Source of the DNA: Triticum aestivum
Taxonomy: Eukaryota; Streptophyta; Magnoliopsida; Poales; Poaceae
Reading direction: 5' to 3'
Assembly: GCF_018294505.1 (NCBI RefSeq)
Contig: NC_057794.1
Coordinates: forward strand, 190,271,114 to 190,335,113
DNA length: 64,000 bases
The notes under the pieces were generated by a model. It was not told the origin of the DNA and searched no databases. It was given only the letters and a program-made list of their open reading frames with translations. Below, piece after piece: positions 23,622-33,565 of this stretch (position 1 is its first letter; every line of letters begins with the position of its first letter). The translations under genes were made by a program, and so were the position numbers.

Positions 23622-24171
23622 TGATGAAGCCATGTACCTAGGGTAGGGGCACGGACCTGTCCAAGAAGCCCTACCCTAGGACATCCCTAGAAGAAGTCAC
23701 CTTTCAATCGACTGAGGAGTTATCCCACTCGACGGGTTCAAGACACTCGACCAAGAAGCTATCACTCGACCATGAAGCCAATCACTCGACCGCCAGGAGA
23801 CCTAAAGTCACTCCGCAGGTGAACGGTCGGCTATCAAGTAGTCTTTATGACCATTATAGCACTTTATTAGGGGCGTTACCAGTAACGCCCAACCTTAAAT
23901 GAACCTTAAACCCTGCATTACTGAGGGCATGAGGGGGCCGGCGAACTCTATATAAGCCACCCCCCTCCTCAGTATGAAGGGTTCGCACCCCTGTTATTCA
24001 CACGCCAGTAATCCAGTCGACCGCCTCTGGGCACCGAGACGTAGGGCTGTTACTTCCTCTGCGAAGGGCCTGAACTCGTACATCTTGGTGTGTTTACAAC
24101 TTCCCAATAGTTGAGATCTAGCCTCTCCATACATACCCCCCTACATCACTGTCAGAGTTAGAACCACGACA
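23622..24171 (+). repeat. E2 3' LTR
   Basis: The 550 bp right LTR is preceded by the polypurine tract TTTGGGGGCTAA (23610-23621). It ends at the LINE sequence with target duplication attgc. Confidence 0.93.
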
Positions 24172-24517
24172 ATTGCCTCGCTCATACTCCTCGTTGCATG
24201 GCTCATTTGGAAACACCGTAACTCCTGCGTCTTCGACGGCATCACCCCCTCCGCCTCTCAACTTCTCTACAACATCAAGGAGGAAGCAAGCTCCTGGGCC
24301 AAGGCGGGGGCCAATGGCCTCGCCACCATCACACCGTAGCCACCTAAGAGCGATTGGGGCTGAGCAAACCCATTTTTCCATCATGCTCGCACTAGGATCT
24401 TCGCCTACCTTGTGTACGTAGTATCCTAGCCCCCCCCCCCCCCCCCCCCCCCTCATGTAACTCCAATATCCTTCCTTTTAATGAATGATACGCAAGCTTT
24501 GCGTATTTGCGAAAAAA
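24172..24517 (+). mobile_element. LINE L1, 3' part with ORF2 C-terminus and A tail
   Basis: The ORF2 frame resumes at 24172 (ATT GCC TCG...), reads WLIWKHRNSCVFDG and ends with TAG at 24337-24339. This joins in phase to the codons before 11033, so the two pieces were one gene. The 3' UTR holds a run of 23 C at 24430-24452, an 8 bp stem with a 3-base loop at 24488-24506 (ATACGCAA/TTGCGTAT) and a short A run ending near 24517. Confidence 0.85.
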
Positions 24518-25080
24518 CGAGCATATCTCCAGAGCACGATCTTCACTTTATTTGGAGCTTTGATCGTCCAGAGATTCTTTCGCTGCTTCTCATCCAACAT
24601 CTAGTTCGATGATTGACCTTGTCCGTTGCTGCTTCGAGTGGACAATAACATCTTTGAACGAGCAAGATTGTAAACAAGAACGCACCCAATAATTGCCAAA
24701 TTTGGTCAATGGCCAACGCAAAACCCTGATGCCCATGTCCACTAATCTGAATCTGAATGACCACATTGGCCAGTTCGTCCACAAAGAAGGACCATACGGA
24801 CTCCTCATTCAAAGTACCAGAATAGGAGACATTGGTTGAAGCAAGGCCGGATATGTAGATGGGATCCAATGATCCGAGATGATGTGTATGCTCCTGCCTT
24901 CGCCGATACTCAGGATCTGGGCCATGTAGTGAAGGCTTATCGAGGCGTTGCATTCCAAAAGTCCCCATGCGGGAAGTGCCGCCCTTTCAACACACGAGAG
25001 CAACTAGTTAACGAGCTTTTTCGGGAGCCTCGCAACAATCAACAACACTTGGCGCGCTCTCAGCCATTCGCCATGTGTCG
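24518..25080. other. Unassigned sequence between LINE L1 and a minisatellite
   Basis: No recognisable gene. A 141-codon minus-strand open frame (24543-24968) has no domain that I know. The right end (ggaagtgccgccctttc... to 25080) resembles the edge of a Triticeae repeat that continues into the CGCGAGAG array, possibly a Mutator-like element, but no matching inverted end was established. Confidence 0.35.
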
Positions 25081-25199
25081 CGCTCTGGACACTTCTTCTG
25101 AATTTTTTATTTTTATTTTTCGCACGCGTTTTCAGCTTTTTAAACGGTTTTTTTCGACATTTTGGTTTTCTACCGATTTTCTTAGCTTTTTGGAAAAAA

Positions 25200-25875
25200 T
25201 GTGTTTTTCCCTTTCGCGAGAGTCGCGGTTTTGCTCCCGCGAGGGCACGATTTTGCTTTCGCAAGAGTCACGACCGTGCCTCTCAAAAACGAAAAAAAAT
25301 GTGTTTTCTTTTTTTTTCCTTCCGCGAGAGTCACGGGTGTGCTTTCGCGAGAGTTACACTCATGCCTCTCGAAAATGAAAAAAACGTGTTTTTTGTTTTT
25401 TTCCTTTCACGAGAGTCACAGCCATGCTTCTCAGAAACGAAAAAAACGTGTTTTCTGTTTTTTCCTTTCACGAGAGTCATGGTTTTGCTTCCGCGAGAGA
25501 CACGGTTGCGCTTTAGCGAGAGTCACGGCCGTGCCTCTCGAAAACGAAAAAAATGTGTTTTCTATTTTTTTTCTTTCGCGAGAGTCACGGTTTTGCTTCC
25601 GCGAGAGGCACGGTTCTGCTTTTGTGAGAGTCACGGCCGTGTCTCTCGAAAACGAAAAAAACACGCTTTCTGTTTTTTTTTCGCGAGTCACGGTTTTGCT
25701 TTCGCGAGAGGCACAGTTGTGCTTTCGCGAGAGGCACAGTTGTGCTTTCGCGAGAGTCACGGGCGTGCCTCCTCGAAAACGAAAAAAAAACATTTTTTTC
25801 CTTTCGCGAGAGTCACAGTTTTGCTTCCGCGAGAGGCACAGTTGTGATTTCGTGAGATGCACGGGCATGCCTCTT
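25200..25875. repeat. CGCGAGAG minisatellite
   Basis: About seven degenerate units, roughly 60-120 bp apart, contain ctttcgcgagagtcacgg, ttttgcttccgcgagaggc and a spacer of the cctctcgaaaacgaaaaaa kind. The array produces long open frames on both strands (for example 25201-25947 plus) with repeated 'SRESRFCFRERH' words; these are by-products of the repeat, not genes. Flanks 25080-25200 and 25880-26100 are T- or A-rich. Confidence 0.85.
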
Positions 25876-26099
25876 TCAGAAAGGGAAAAAACCCGTGCTC
25901 CCGGTTCGGTTTTTTCGTTTGGTTTTTTATGTTCGGTTTTTTCATGAAAAATAGTTCGTCAAAACCTATCAACATGGGATCTAGTTTTGAAGATCTCGAC
26001 GCGAGAAATCCAACGGTGAAAGCGGTTCGTGATTTGAACGCATGGTTTGAGAGATAGAACGTTTTGAATAAACGAATCTACGAAAAAAAAGGAAAACTC

Positions 26100-26961
26100 C
26101 TGAAGAGTTGGAGTGATCTTTGCAACAAGTACTCCTCAAATAATGATTTCATCTAACGCACGGGGCACATAAAAATGTTGGTTCTATAATGAGCGACCAA
26201 GACTTGGTTGGGCCCTATTGCAAGATAACAAAGCGAGGCCCTTTGCTCTTTTGCAATAGCTAAGCCAGTTGAAATGCTGAGTAGAACATGTAGTTTGAAT
26301 GACATCGCAATGCTAAGGGCCTGTTTCGTTAGCCCTCCACGGCCTCCAACTCCTCAACTCCATCCTCTCGCCAGCTTCTTTCAAGCGAGCCGACAGTGAG
26401 CGAAGCATTCGGCGACACAACCTTCTTTTTTAGGGGGGATTCGGCGACACAGATCCTTGCTTGTCACAAAGCATGCGCGTGGCTGCTGGGGGATCCTGGA
26501 GCGGCGACGGATAGGAACCTCGACCAACATTGGATCTGTGGTGGAGAGCGGGCCACGGGAGGCCCCAACGGTGCCGGCCGATCACTCGAGTCGTCTAGGG
26601 CGCGGGGCTGGCCGATCACTCGAGTCGTCTAGGGCGGCGCTTGGTCGGTGGCTCGTGAAGCACGTGGGTCGATGGCCTCAACTGTATGCGGGACAGCAGG
26701 GCCGGCGACGCATGAGACGATGGGCTCTCGGAATGGACAGAGTTTGTTTTGGTCATGGTTTTTTTTCTTTTTGAAGATTTTGGGATCATGGGATTGAGGG
26801 CATGTTCGAAACGGTGCACTCGCTCACTTCGGGGTGGCAACAAGGGGTAATTTAGGCCAACTCTCGTAGCATGTTTGGTTCTGCGAATTTGAGGTAGGGA
26901 ATGGGCCTTTGATTGATTAGAGGGAGAGAAGTGCTACACACATGATACTCATGGGACAATT
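26100..26961. other. Anonymous flank left of E3
   Basis: No gene is supported. It includes a segment starting gggcctgtttcgttagccc (about 26320), like the end of a grass hAT-type repeat, and a duplicated 17-base phrase gatcactcgagtcgtct at 26580 and 26614. The last five bases, caatt, are the left target-site duplication of E3. Confidence 0.4.
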
Positions 26962-27859
26962 TGTCGGATTTCGGATTCCGGCAGACCCTTAAGGTTCGAA
27001 CACTGGGGTGCGCGCGAAGATTTCGCCTCCTGCCTACCTGCACCCCTCCGCCTTGCAAGGATCTAAACTATGGCAAGAACAACACAAGAGGCACAGGGTT
27101 TATACTGGTTCGGGCCACCGTTATGGTGTAATACCCTACTCCAGTGTATGGTGTGGTGGATTGCCTCTTGGGCTGACGATGATGAACAATATAAGGAAGA
27201 ACAGCCTCGCGAGGGTCTGTCCTTGGCTGGGGCGATGAACTGCTGGGAGGAGCTCAGTCACCTTTCTCTCTCTTTCTTTCTCTAGCGGGTGGCTGATCCT
27301 ATTTATAGAGGCCCTAGTCCTCTTCCCAAATATCGAGCGGGCAGGGAGCCAACAATGGCGGGCTAATTTGAAGGGGGACAGCTAGTACTAGCTACCCTGA
27401 CAAAAGTAGTCTTTGCCTACACAAAGCTCTGGTGATGACGTCGTCTTGGGCTCCACGGTGACCTCCATCTCGTAGTCCTCCTAGTCTTGGTCTCGTTGCA
27501 CCAAAATGGCAACCTTTTCCTGATACCTCGGTACTCCGCGGTTGCGCTTGCCCCCTTTCCACCAAAGAGGAAAGGAGGACACTGCGCGGGCTGGCACTCG
27601 CCTGGCGCCCTCGGTCGTCATGGCTTGCGTCACGGGCACCTCGTGAGGTACCCCGCCTTGATCTCTCCGCCTCCTCGTGACCCAGCATGACGAGGCCGTG
27701 CCTGGGGAAGCTCCGCGTCGTCCGCCCCGCGAGGCTTGGCCCCTCGCGAGGGAATTCGATTTGTGTTGGTGAAGATGGGCCGCGCTGGGCCCTCCTTTGA
27801 GCCACGCCGCAGGCCGCAGGCAGGCAAGTTTGGAGACCCTCATTCCCAGAATGCCGACA
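26962..27859 (-). repeat. E3 3' LTR
   Basis: The left LTR copy carries the same TATA box at 27307-27300 on the minus strand. Immediately upstream (plus 27860-27874) the minus strand reads GGGCCCGGGGGCTAC, the polypurine tract, close in form to that of E2. Confidence 0.9.
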
Positions 27860-28099
27860 GTAGCCCCCGGGCCCAAGGCGCGCCCGGGCTTGGCCGTGCA
27901 GGGAGGCGGAAGGGCAAGAGCGAAGCGCCGCGGGCCCTAACAGCCTGCGGCCTTGGGCGCCGCGTGGTGGTTGATGGGACGTGGGCGTCTCCACTCCCCC
28001 ATGGCGCCTCGGCAACTGCACGGATTGGACAAGTCCCTGCATGAAAAGTGGGTCATAATTACCTGCGATCGTGGGGGCCGTTGGTTGGCCATCGCCAGC

Positions 28100-28105
28100 T
28101 ATAAG
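28100..28105 (+). promoter_or_regulatory. TATA box of the E3 antisense gene
   Basis: The sequence gccagcTATAAGcac lies 60 bp before ATG 28161, with a pyrimidine-rich stretch (ccccccttgcttctcctttt) between them, as in many plant promoters. Upstream, 27860-28090 is GC-rich with no other gene. Confidence 0.5.
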
Positions 28106-28160
28106 CACGGACTGGTGCGCGCCCTTTCGGTTCATCCCCCCTTGCTTCTCCTTTTTCTTC

Positions 28161-28940
28161 ATGGCCCCGTCGAGGAGGTTGTCGGCCGCAGAGAAGGGGA
28201 AGGCTCGCCAGGTTGAGCCCGCCTCTCCCCCGCCCAAGCGCGGCCGAGGGCGCCCTCGCAAACATCCTGTGGCCACCACGGTGGCTCCCCGCGGCCGTGG
28301 AGGCGATCTTCAGCACAGCGACGGGCGGATTGCTGCGGCCGGGGGGCACGCTCCGGCTGCGCGTCCCCCTAGGCCGCGCTTTCGCGCTGCTGAAGTGTTG
28401 TCGGAGTTCGTCGTGTGGTCGGCGGAGCCGACTAGCACCCGGCTTCCACTTCCTCGCTTCCTCCTTGGCGAGCTCCCGGCTGGCGCCCCGGGCGGCCTCT
28501 GGCTCCAGGCCGACGACTGCTGCAGCCGGGCCTCATGGGTCTCACTTGAGCTCTCCGCGGCCGGGAGCCTGTCCCTGGCCCGCGGTTGGCAGACGTTTGC
28601 CCGCGCACGTGGCCTGAGCCGTCGGTGCACCCTGCACTTCAAGTTCGACGGCGATGCCACCCTCTACGTGAGGGTGTTTGGGGAAGATGGTCGACGGGCA
28701 GGGTGTTGCCCCGAGGGTGATGACCGCGGCTGGGAACCCAGCTCCGGCGATGATGGAGAGGGCAGTGCTCGCGCGGCTGGCGGCGCTCAGGGTTCCTCAA
28801 GCTTCTCCGGTTCTTCTTCGGGCGGCGACCCTTCTAGCGGTGGCCGTGGTCATCCTCCACGCCGTCGTATCTGCTTGGGCGGTGGCAACGTGTCCGCCCG
28901 CCGTCGCGCCCTGGTGAAGCGCGAGAGGGAGTCCGCCTGA
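28161..28940 (+). CDS. E3 antisense gene: possible AT-hook and B3-like DNA-binding protein
   Basis: This is an uninterrupted frame of 259 codons opposite to E3. ATG 28161 begins MAPSRRLSAAEKGKARQVEP. Residues about 23-32 are KRGRGRPRKH, a textbook AT-hook. Residues about 90-185 resemble a plant B3 domain: LPLPRFLLGELPAG, GGLWLQADDC, LARGWQTFARARGLSRRCTL, HFKFDGDATLYVRVFGEDGR. The C-terminus is glycine/serine-rich and then basic (PPRRRICLGGGNVSARRRAL). A TATA box lies 60 bp upstream. Such a protein would bind DNA in the nucleus. The frame is open although the surrounding element has decayed. The family call rests on motif recognition only. The earlier in-frame codons (28071-28160) precede the ATG and lie over the TATA region. 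Confidence 0.65.
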   Translation: MAPSRRLSAAEKGKARQVEPASPPPKRGRGRPRKHPVATTVAPRGRGGDLQHSDGRIAAAGGHAPAARPPRPRFRAAEVLSEFVVWSAEPTSTRLPLPRFLLGELPAGAPGGLWLQADDCCSRASWVSLELSAAGSLSLARGWQTFARARGLSRRCTLHFKFDGDATLYVRVFGEDGRRAGCCPEGDDRGWEPSSGDDGEGSARAAGGAQGSSSFSGSSSGGDPSSGGRGHPPRRRICLGGGNVSARRRALVKRERESA

Positions 28941-29589
28941 GCTCCGGAGGCAGCTCGGGCCTTCCCTGCGGGCCGGTGTGAGGCGAGCTGCACCAGATTT
29001 GTTCTTTCTTTTCCTTTTTCCTGTATAACAAAGACAGTAGTGTGGAGCCCCGCGGGGGCGTGTTTGGGTTATTGCTGTTAATCATCGTTTTGCTTTCGTT
29101 ATCATACCTTCCGGCTACGTGCCCGAGCGTGGATAGTTCCCGTCCCCGGCCGTGGGGGGCGACCGACCCAGGCCCTTTGTTTGTGTCGCGGTGCCCGTGG
29201 GGCATGGACTGGAGGGGTGCTCCTGTAATGGGCCCAGGTCGCGAACTCTTTGAATGACTAGGATAGGAACACTCGCGAGGGCGCTCAGCTGCCCCCCTCG
29301 CGAGGCCTTGCACAAGAGAAATCGAGGCAGGAGAGTGAAAAGTCGAAGAATCACAAGCCAAAGACGGCAACAACTTCAATAAAACTTCGAATGAGAAGGA
29401 ACAAGCCAACTGCGGAAAGCAAATGAAAAGCCGCGTCCGGCACCTAATCTAGTCTTCAACGTCTTCTCACCAGCGCGGAGCTAAGTGCTGCCACTGGGCG
29501 TGGGAGGGAGCCCCAGGGCCTGAGGCCGGCGCTCCTGAGACTCCGGGGCGTGTACAGCCCCAACTCATTATTACGTGAGAGTGTCACGG
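28941..29589. other. Region between the E3 antisense gene and the 55 bp array
   Basis: No coding sequence is supported. It includes the probable 3' UTR of the plus-strand gene (T-rich at 29005-29035, tgtataacaaag) and GC-rich filler with several 'cctcgcgagg' palindrome-like words also common in the E3 LTR. Confidence 0.5.
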
Positions 29590-29950
29590 GCGGCGAGCTT
29601 CACAGGCATTGGCCTTCTTCACAGGCTCCGGGCCTTTTCCAAAACGTGATAGCTTCACAGGCGTTCGCCTTCTTCACAGGCTCTGGGCCTTTTCCAAAAC
29701 GCGATAGCTTCACAGGCGTTCGCCTTCTTCACAGGCTCTGGGCCTTTTCCAAAACGCGATAGCTTCACAAGCGTTCGCCTTCTTCACAGGCTCTGGGCCT
29801 TTCCCAAAACGCGATAGCTTCACAGGCGTTCGCCTTCTTCACAGGCTCTGGGCCTTTTCCAAAACGCGATAGCTTCACAGGCGTTCGCCTTCTTCACAGG
29901 CTCTGGGCCTTTTCCAAAACGCGATAGCTTCACAGGCTCTGGGCCTTTTT
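29590..29950. repeat. E3 3' tandem array, 55 bp period
   Basis: About six copies of atagcttcacaggcgttcgc + cttcttcacaggctctgggc + cttttccaaaacgcg start at 29649, 29704, 29759, 29814, 29869 and 29924. It begins right after the integrase stop in the direction of the element, the same place as the E2 array. Confidence 0.95.
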
Positions 29951-31208
29951 AGGGGTAGAACCTCCGGAGGTGCTGGATGTTCCATGCATTCTGGACTGGC
30001 ACCCCCTCCTGAGTCTCCAAGCACGCGGAGCCAGGCCTGGAAACATGAACAACTTTGAACAGGCCCTCCCACATGGGAGAGAGCTTGTGCAGCCCCTCCT
30101 TGGAGAGAACCCGCCTGAGCACGAGGTCTCCTACCTCGAGAGTTCTGGGGAGGATGTTGCGGCAGTGATATCGCCGCAGTGCTTGTTGGTACCTCGCCGC
30201 TCGTAGCGCGGCTTCTCGGCGACGTTCCTCCCCCAGCACGAGGTCCATCCCCCGCATGGCGTCCTGCTGCGCCTCGTCGAACGCCAGGACCCGCGCGGAG
30301 CGATGTCTGACCTCGTGAGGGAGGACCGCTTGGGCTCCGTAGACCAGGAAGAACGGGGTCTCTCCAGTCGGCTTGGTCGCGGTTGTGCGGATGGACCACA
30401 ACACGGACTGAAGCTCGTCGTACCAACCTCTGCCGCAGGCCTCCAGCTTCTTCTTGAACGTCCTGGTCTTGAGGCCCCTCAGGACCTCCGCGTTGGCTCG
30501 TTCAGCCTGGCCGTTGCTTCGGGGGTGCGCCACCGAAGCGTAGCATATCTGCGTTCCAAGGTTAGCACAGTATGTTTTGAAGAGGTTACTGGTGAACTGC
30601 GAACCGTTGTCCGTGATGATGCGATTCGGCACCCCGAACCGGCTCACGATGCCCTTGATGAACTTGACCGCGGAACCCGCGGGAATGGTGCGGACAGCCT
30701 CTACTTCAGCCCACTTGGTGAACTTGTCCACGGCGACGTAGAGGTAGCGGTAGCCCCCGGGCGCCCGAGGAAACGGGCCCAAGATGTCCAGCCCCCAGAC
30801 TGCGAATGGCCACGAAAGGGGTATAGTCTGCAAGCCTCCTGCTGGCTGATGGATCTGCTTGGCGTGGAACTGGCAGGCCTCACAAGCTTTCACTAGTTCG
30901 ACGGCGTCATTGAGCGCGGTGGGCCAATAAAACCCACTGCGGAACACCTTGCCAACGAGGGTCCGCGATGATGAATGATGTCCACAGTCTCCGCCGTGTA
31001 TATCTTCCAGCAGCTCCTTCCTTTGCTCCCTGGAGATGCAGCACAGGGATACATCGTTTGGCCGCTTCCGGTAGAGCTCTCCATCCTTGATGCAATATGC
31101 CGTGGCCTGGCGTGCCACTCGTTCCGCTTCCTCCTCCTTCTCCGGCAGGGTCCCTTGCGTTAGGTAACTCCGGAGCTCCGCGATCCAACATCCCTCCTTA
31201 GGTTCCAT
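29949..31208 (-). CDS. E3 integrase region (open, 419 codons)
   Basis: Integrase joins element cDNA to host DNA. This is the only long unbroken pol part in the window. It shows the H-H-C-C module (HGGDCGHHSS ... CEACQ), then WGLDILGPF, RIITDNGSQF and SNGQAERANAEV, giving the D, D and E catalytic residues, and the C-terminal GDLVLRRVLSKEGLHKLSP. The first codon belongs to a polyprotein, so the ATG at 31208 need not be a start. It ends at the 55 bp array. It would need the upstream pol to be translated; whether it is expressed cannot be told. Confidence 0.85.
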   Translation of the reverse strand: MEPKEGCWIAELRSYLTQGTLPEKEEEAERVARQATAYCIKDGELYRKRPNDVSLCCISREQRKELLEDIHGGDCGHHSSSRTLVGKVFRSGFYWPTALNDAVELVKACEACQFHAKQIHQPAGGLQTIPLSWPFAVWGLDILGPFPRAPGGYRYLYVAVDKFTKWAEVEAVRTIPAGSAVKFIKGIVSRFGVPNRIITDNGSQFTSNLFKTYCANLGTQICYASVAHPRSNGQAERANAEVLRGLKTRTFKKKLEACGRGWYDELQSVLWSIRTTATKPTGETPFFLVYGAQAVLPHEVRHRSARVLAFDEAQQDAMRGMDLVLGEERRREAALRAARYQQALRRYHCRNILPRTLEVGDLVLRRVLSKEGLHKLSPMWEGLFKVVHVSRPGSACLETQEGVPVQNAWNIQHLRRFYP

Positions 31209-31358
31209 GGTCAGGAGCAGGCGTGCTCCTGAGGCCGGGCCACAGGCCGGAGCCCCTGAGGCAGGTGGCTGGGGGAGCTCCTCCCGGGGCTGAGCCGTGT
31301 TCGATAATGACGGCAGGGCTGACGGCTTGAAGAGTCGTTCCTCGAAAACGCCAGGCTC

Positions 31359-32507
31359 CTAAGGTAACCGCCTGGACGCCCGTTTGGCGTTGTCGTCGGC
31401 CTCCTGATTGGTGCTATGGGGCACATGCTGCAACTCCAACCCCCAGAACTGCTTCTCCATCCTGCGGACCTCCGCTAGGTAGGCTTCCATGTGCTCATCC
31501 TTCGGCTCGTACACCTTGTTGGAGAAATTGACAAGGAGCTGCGAATCGCCCTTGATGGTGAGGCGTTTCACCCCCAGGGCAGCCGCGGCTTTCAAGCCCG
31601 CTATTTAAACCTTCATACTCCGCTTTGTTGTTGGAGACCTTTTCACCTTGCTGGAAACAGAATTGCATGGCGTAATAGAGCTTGTCCTGAGTGGGCGATA
31701 TAAGCACCGCCCCAGCCCCAGCGCCATGCCTGGAGAACGCCCTATCGAAGTACATGACCCAGCCTTCTGGCGCCTCACTTCCCGGGGACAGGGACCGATC
31801 CTCGTCGGCCTTGAGGCCTGGCGCCTCCGTCCATTCTGCCACAAAATCCGCCAACGCTGCTCCCTTGATGACTCTGGTCGTGCTGAATTCGAGCTGAAAC
31901 GCTTGCAGTTCTATGTTCCACTCAGCAACCCTTCCAGCTGAATTAGGGCTCCTGAGCACTCTCTCCAGGGGGTATGACGAGACGACCTTGATGGGATGAC
32001 CCTAAAAATAATGCCGCAGCTTGCGCGAGGTCATCAGTAGCGCGAGGAGGAGTTTCTGAGGCATGGGGTACCGTGCCCTTGCATCCCGCAACACCGTGCT
32101 GACGAAGTACATTGGGTGCTCGACGAGGTGGAGTGCGTCAGTGCTGGTGGCTCCCTTCGGAGACCATGGCGCCTCTTGAGGTAATGAGGCCTCCTGAGAC
32201 TGGCCATCTGGAAGAGGGGCCTCTTCCGCCTCCGGTGCGCTCCTCTGCGGCGGCTGATCCTCCTCAGCCGCGGTGGCAGTTTCTGTAGGCCTTCCTTGTC
32301 CCTGTTCTGCCTTGTCCCTGTTCGGCGCTCCTCTCTGACAGCCACCAAGACTGCGCTGGCGGAGTAGGGAGTGGCGGCGAGGTAAAGCACCAGGGGCTCT
32401 TGAGGCCGCGGAGCCACCATGACCGGTGGGCTGGTCAGGTATCTCTTGAGATCCTGGAACGCCTTGTCGGCCTCTTCAGTCCACTCGAAGGGCCCCTTTT
32501 TCTTCAT
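31359..32507 (-). pseudogene. E3 RNase H domains (two, degraded)
   Basis: The first RNase H starts at 32507 (FEWTEEADKAFQDLKRYLTS, LVLYLAATPYSASAVLV) and falls apart by frameshift near 32300. A spacer (WNIELQAFQLEFSTTRVIKG, ALADFVAEWTEAP) leads into the second, archaeal-like RNase H: MYFDRAFSRHGAGAGAVLIS, NNKAEYEGL, and after another shift KRLTIKGDSQLLVNFSNKVY. The glycine usual after the first catalytic Asp is arginine here. As in E2, two RNase H domains support a Tat-type element. Confidence 0.75.
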
Positions 32508-32510
32508 TAG

Positions 32511-33556
32511 CTAGAAGAAGGGCAGTGCTCGTTCCCCCAACTTGGAGATGAAGCGCCCTAGCGCGGTCACGCGCCCCGTGAGCTTCTGCATTTCTCTGAG
32601 GGTCTTTGGCGGGCTCATGTATTCCACCGCCTTGACCTTCTCCGGGTTAGCCTTGATGCCTCGGTGGGACACGAGGAAACCCAAGAGCTTGCCCGAGGGG
32701 ACTCCGAACACACACTTCTCCGGGTTGAGCCGTAGGTTCACTGCGTTGAGGCTCACGAAGGTTTCCTCCAAGTCTTGTATCAAGGTCCTGGCCTCCCGAG
32801 ACTTTACCACAATGTCATCGATGTAAGCTTCAACATTCTTCCCGAGCTGCGGGCCCAAGGTGATGTGCATCAGCCGCTGGAAGGTCGCCCATGCGTTACG
32901 CAGCCCGAATGGCATGCATGTGTAGCAGTACACCCCACACGGGGTTAAGAAGGCTGTCTTCTCGACGTCTTCTACCGCTATCTTGATCTGGTGATACCCA
33001 GAGAAGGCATCCAAGAAGCATAACAGGTCGCATTCCGCAGTGGAATCGACGATCTGGTCGATGCGGGGGAGCGGGAACGGATCTTGCGGGCATGCTTTGT
33101 TGAGGTTGGTGAAGTCGACACACATGCGCTCCTTCCCTTCCTTCTTTGGCACAATGACAGGGTTGGCCAACCAATCCGGGTATCGGACCTCGCGAATGAC
33201 CCATCGGCTTCTAATTTGCGGGTCTCTTGGACGATGAAGGCCTGCTTTTCTATGGACTGCCGCCTGGCCTTCTGCTTCACAGGGCGCATGTTGGGGCACA
33301 CGTTGAGGTGATGCTCGATTACACTCCTAGGGACCCCTGCCAACTGGTTAGGCTCCCAAGCGAATACCTTCCTGTTCCCACGCAGGAACCCGACCAGGGC
33401 CTTCTCCTGCTTGGGTTTGAGGTGGGCGCCTATGGTGAAAGTGGCGTTGGTGGACCCGTCCTCATCGACGGGTATCTGCTTGGTTTCTTCCTTGTCTTGG
33501 GTGAACAAATGTTTCTTCTTGGCGGGTGCAGCCCCCTTGGGCCCGGGGTTCTCCAA
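32511..33556 (-). pseudogene. E3 reverse transcriptase
   Basis: The block begins PGPKGAAPAKKKHLFTQDKE, then GFLRGNRKVFAWEPNQLAGV. A one-base deletion near 33199 shifts the frame. In the new frame are YPDWLANPVIVPKKEGKERM, FPLPRIDQIVDST, FLDAFSGYHQIKI, MPFGLRNAWATFQ and the catalytic YIDDIVVKS. It ends at TAG 32511-32513, in register with the next block (LMKKKGPFEWTEEADKAF), again a likely CAG-to-TAG change. Confidence 0.85.
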
Positions 33557-33565
33557 GTCGGCGGG

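Larger units (their letters stand above)
11033..24171 (+). mobile_element. E2: complete Tat-like Ty3/gypsy retrotransposon in LINE L1
   Basis: The 13.1 kb element is bounded by two 550 bp LTRs that start TGATGAAGCC and end CACGACA. It interrupts LINE ORF2 with a 5 bp target duplication, atcgc (11028-11032) and attgc (24172-24176), differing by one C-to-T. I count about nine differences between LTRs (~1.6%), so it is young. Order: LTR, PBS, gag, protease, RT, RNase H, a second RNase H-like domain, integrase, minisatellite, an opposite-strand multi-exon gene, PPT (TTTGGGGGCTAA), LTR. The second RNase H after the first is a hallmark of the Tat lineage. Stops and one frameshift break the polyprotein, so it would need help to move. 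Confidence 0.93.

Noticed and set aside
24430..24452. Run of 23 C as a regulatory element
   Set aside because: It lies in the 3' UTR of a dead LINE; simple slippage is sufficient.
25201..25947. 248-codon plus-strand ORF
   Set aside because: It is entirely the CGCGAGAG tandem repeat and reads as repeated words; other frames are open for the same reason.
27392..28279. 295-codon minus-strand ORF and similar frames at 27481-27876
   Set aside because: They span the E3 LTR and the start of the antisense gene in reverse, and look like GC-rich shadow frames.
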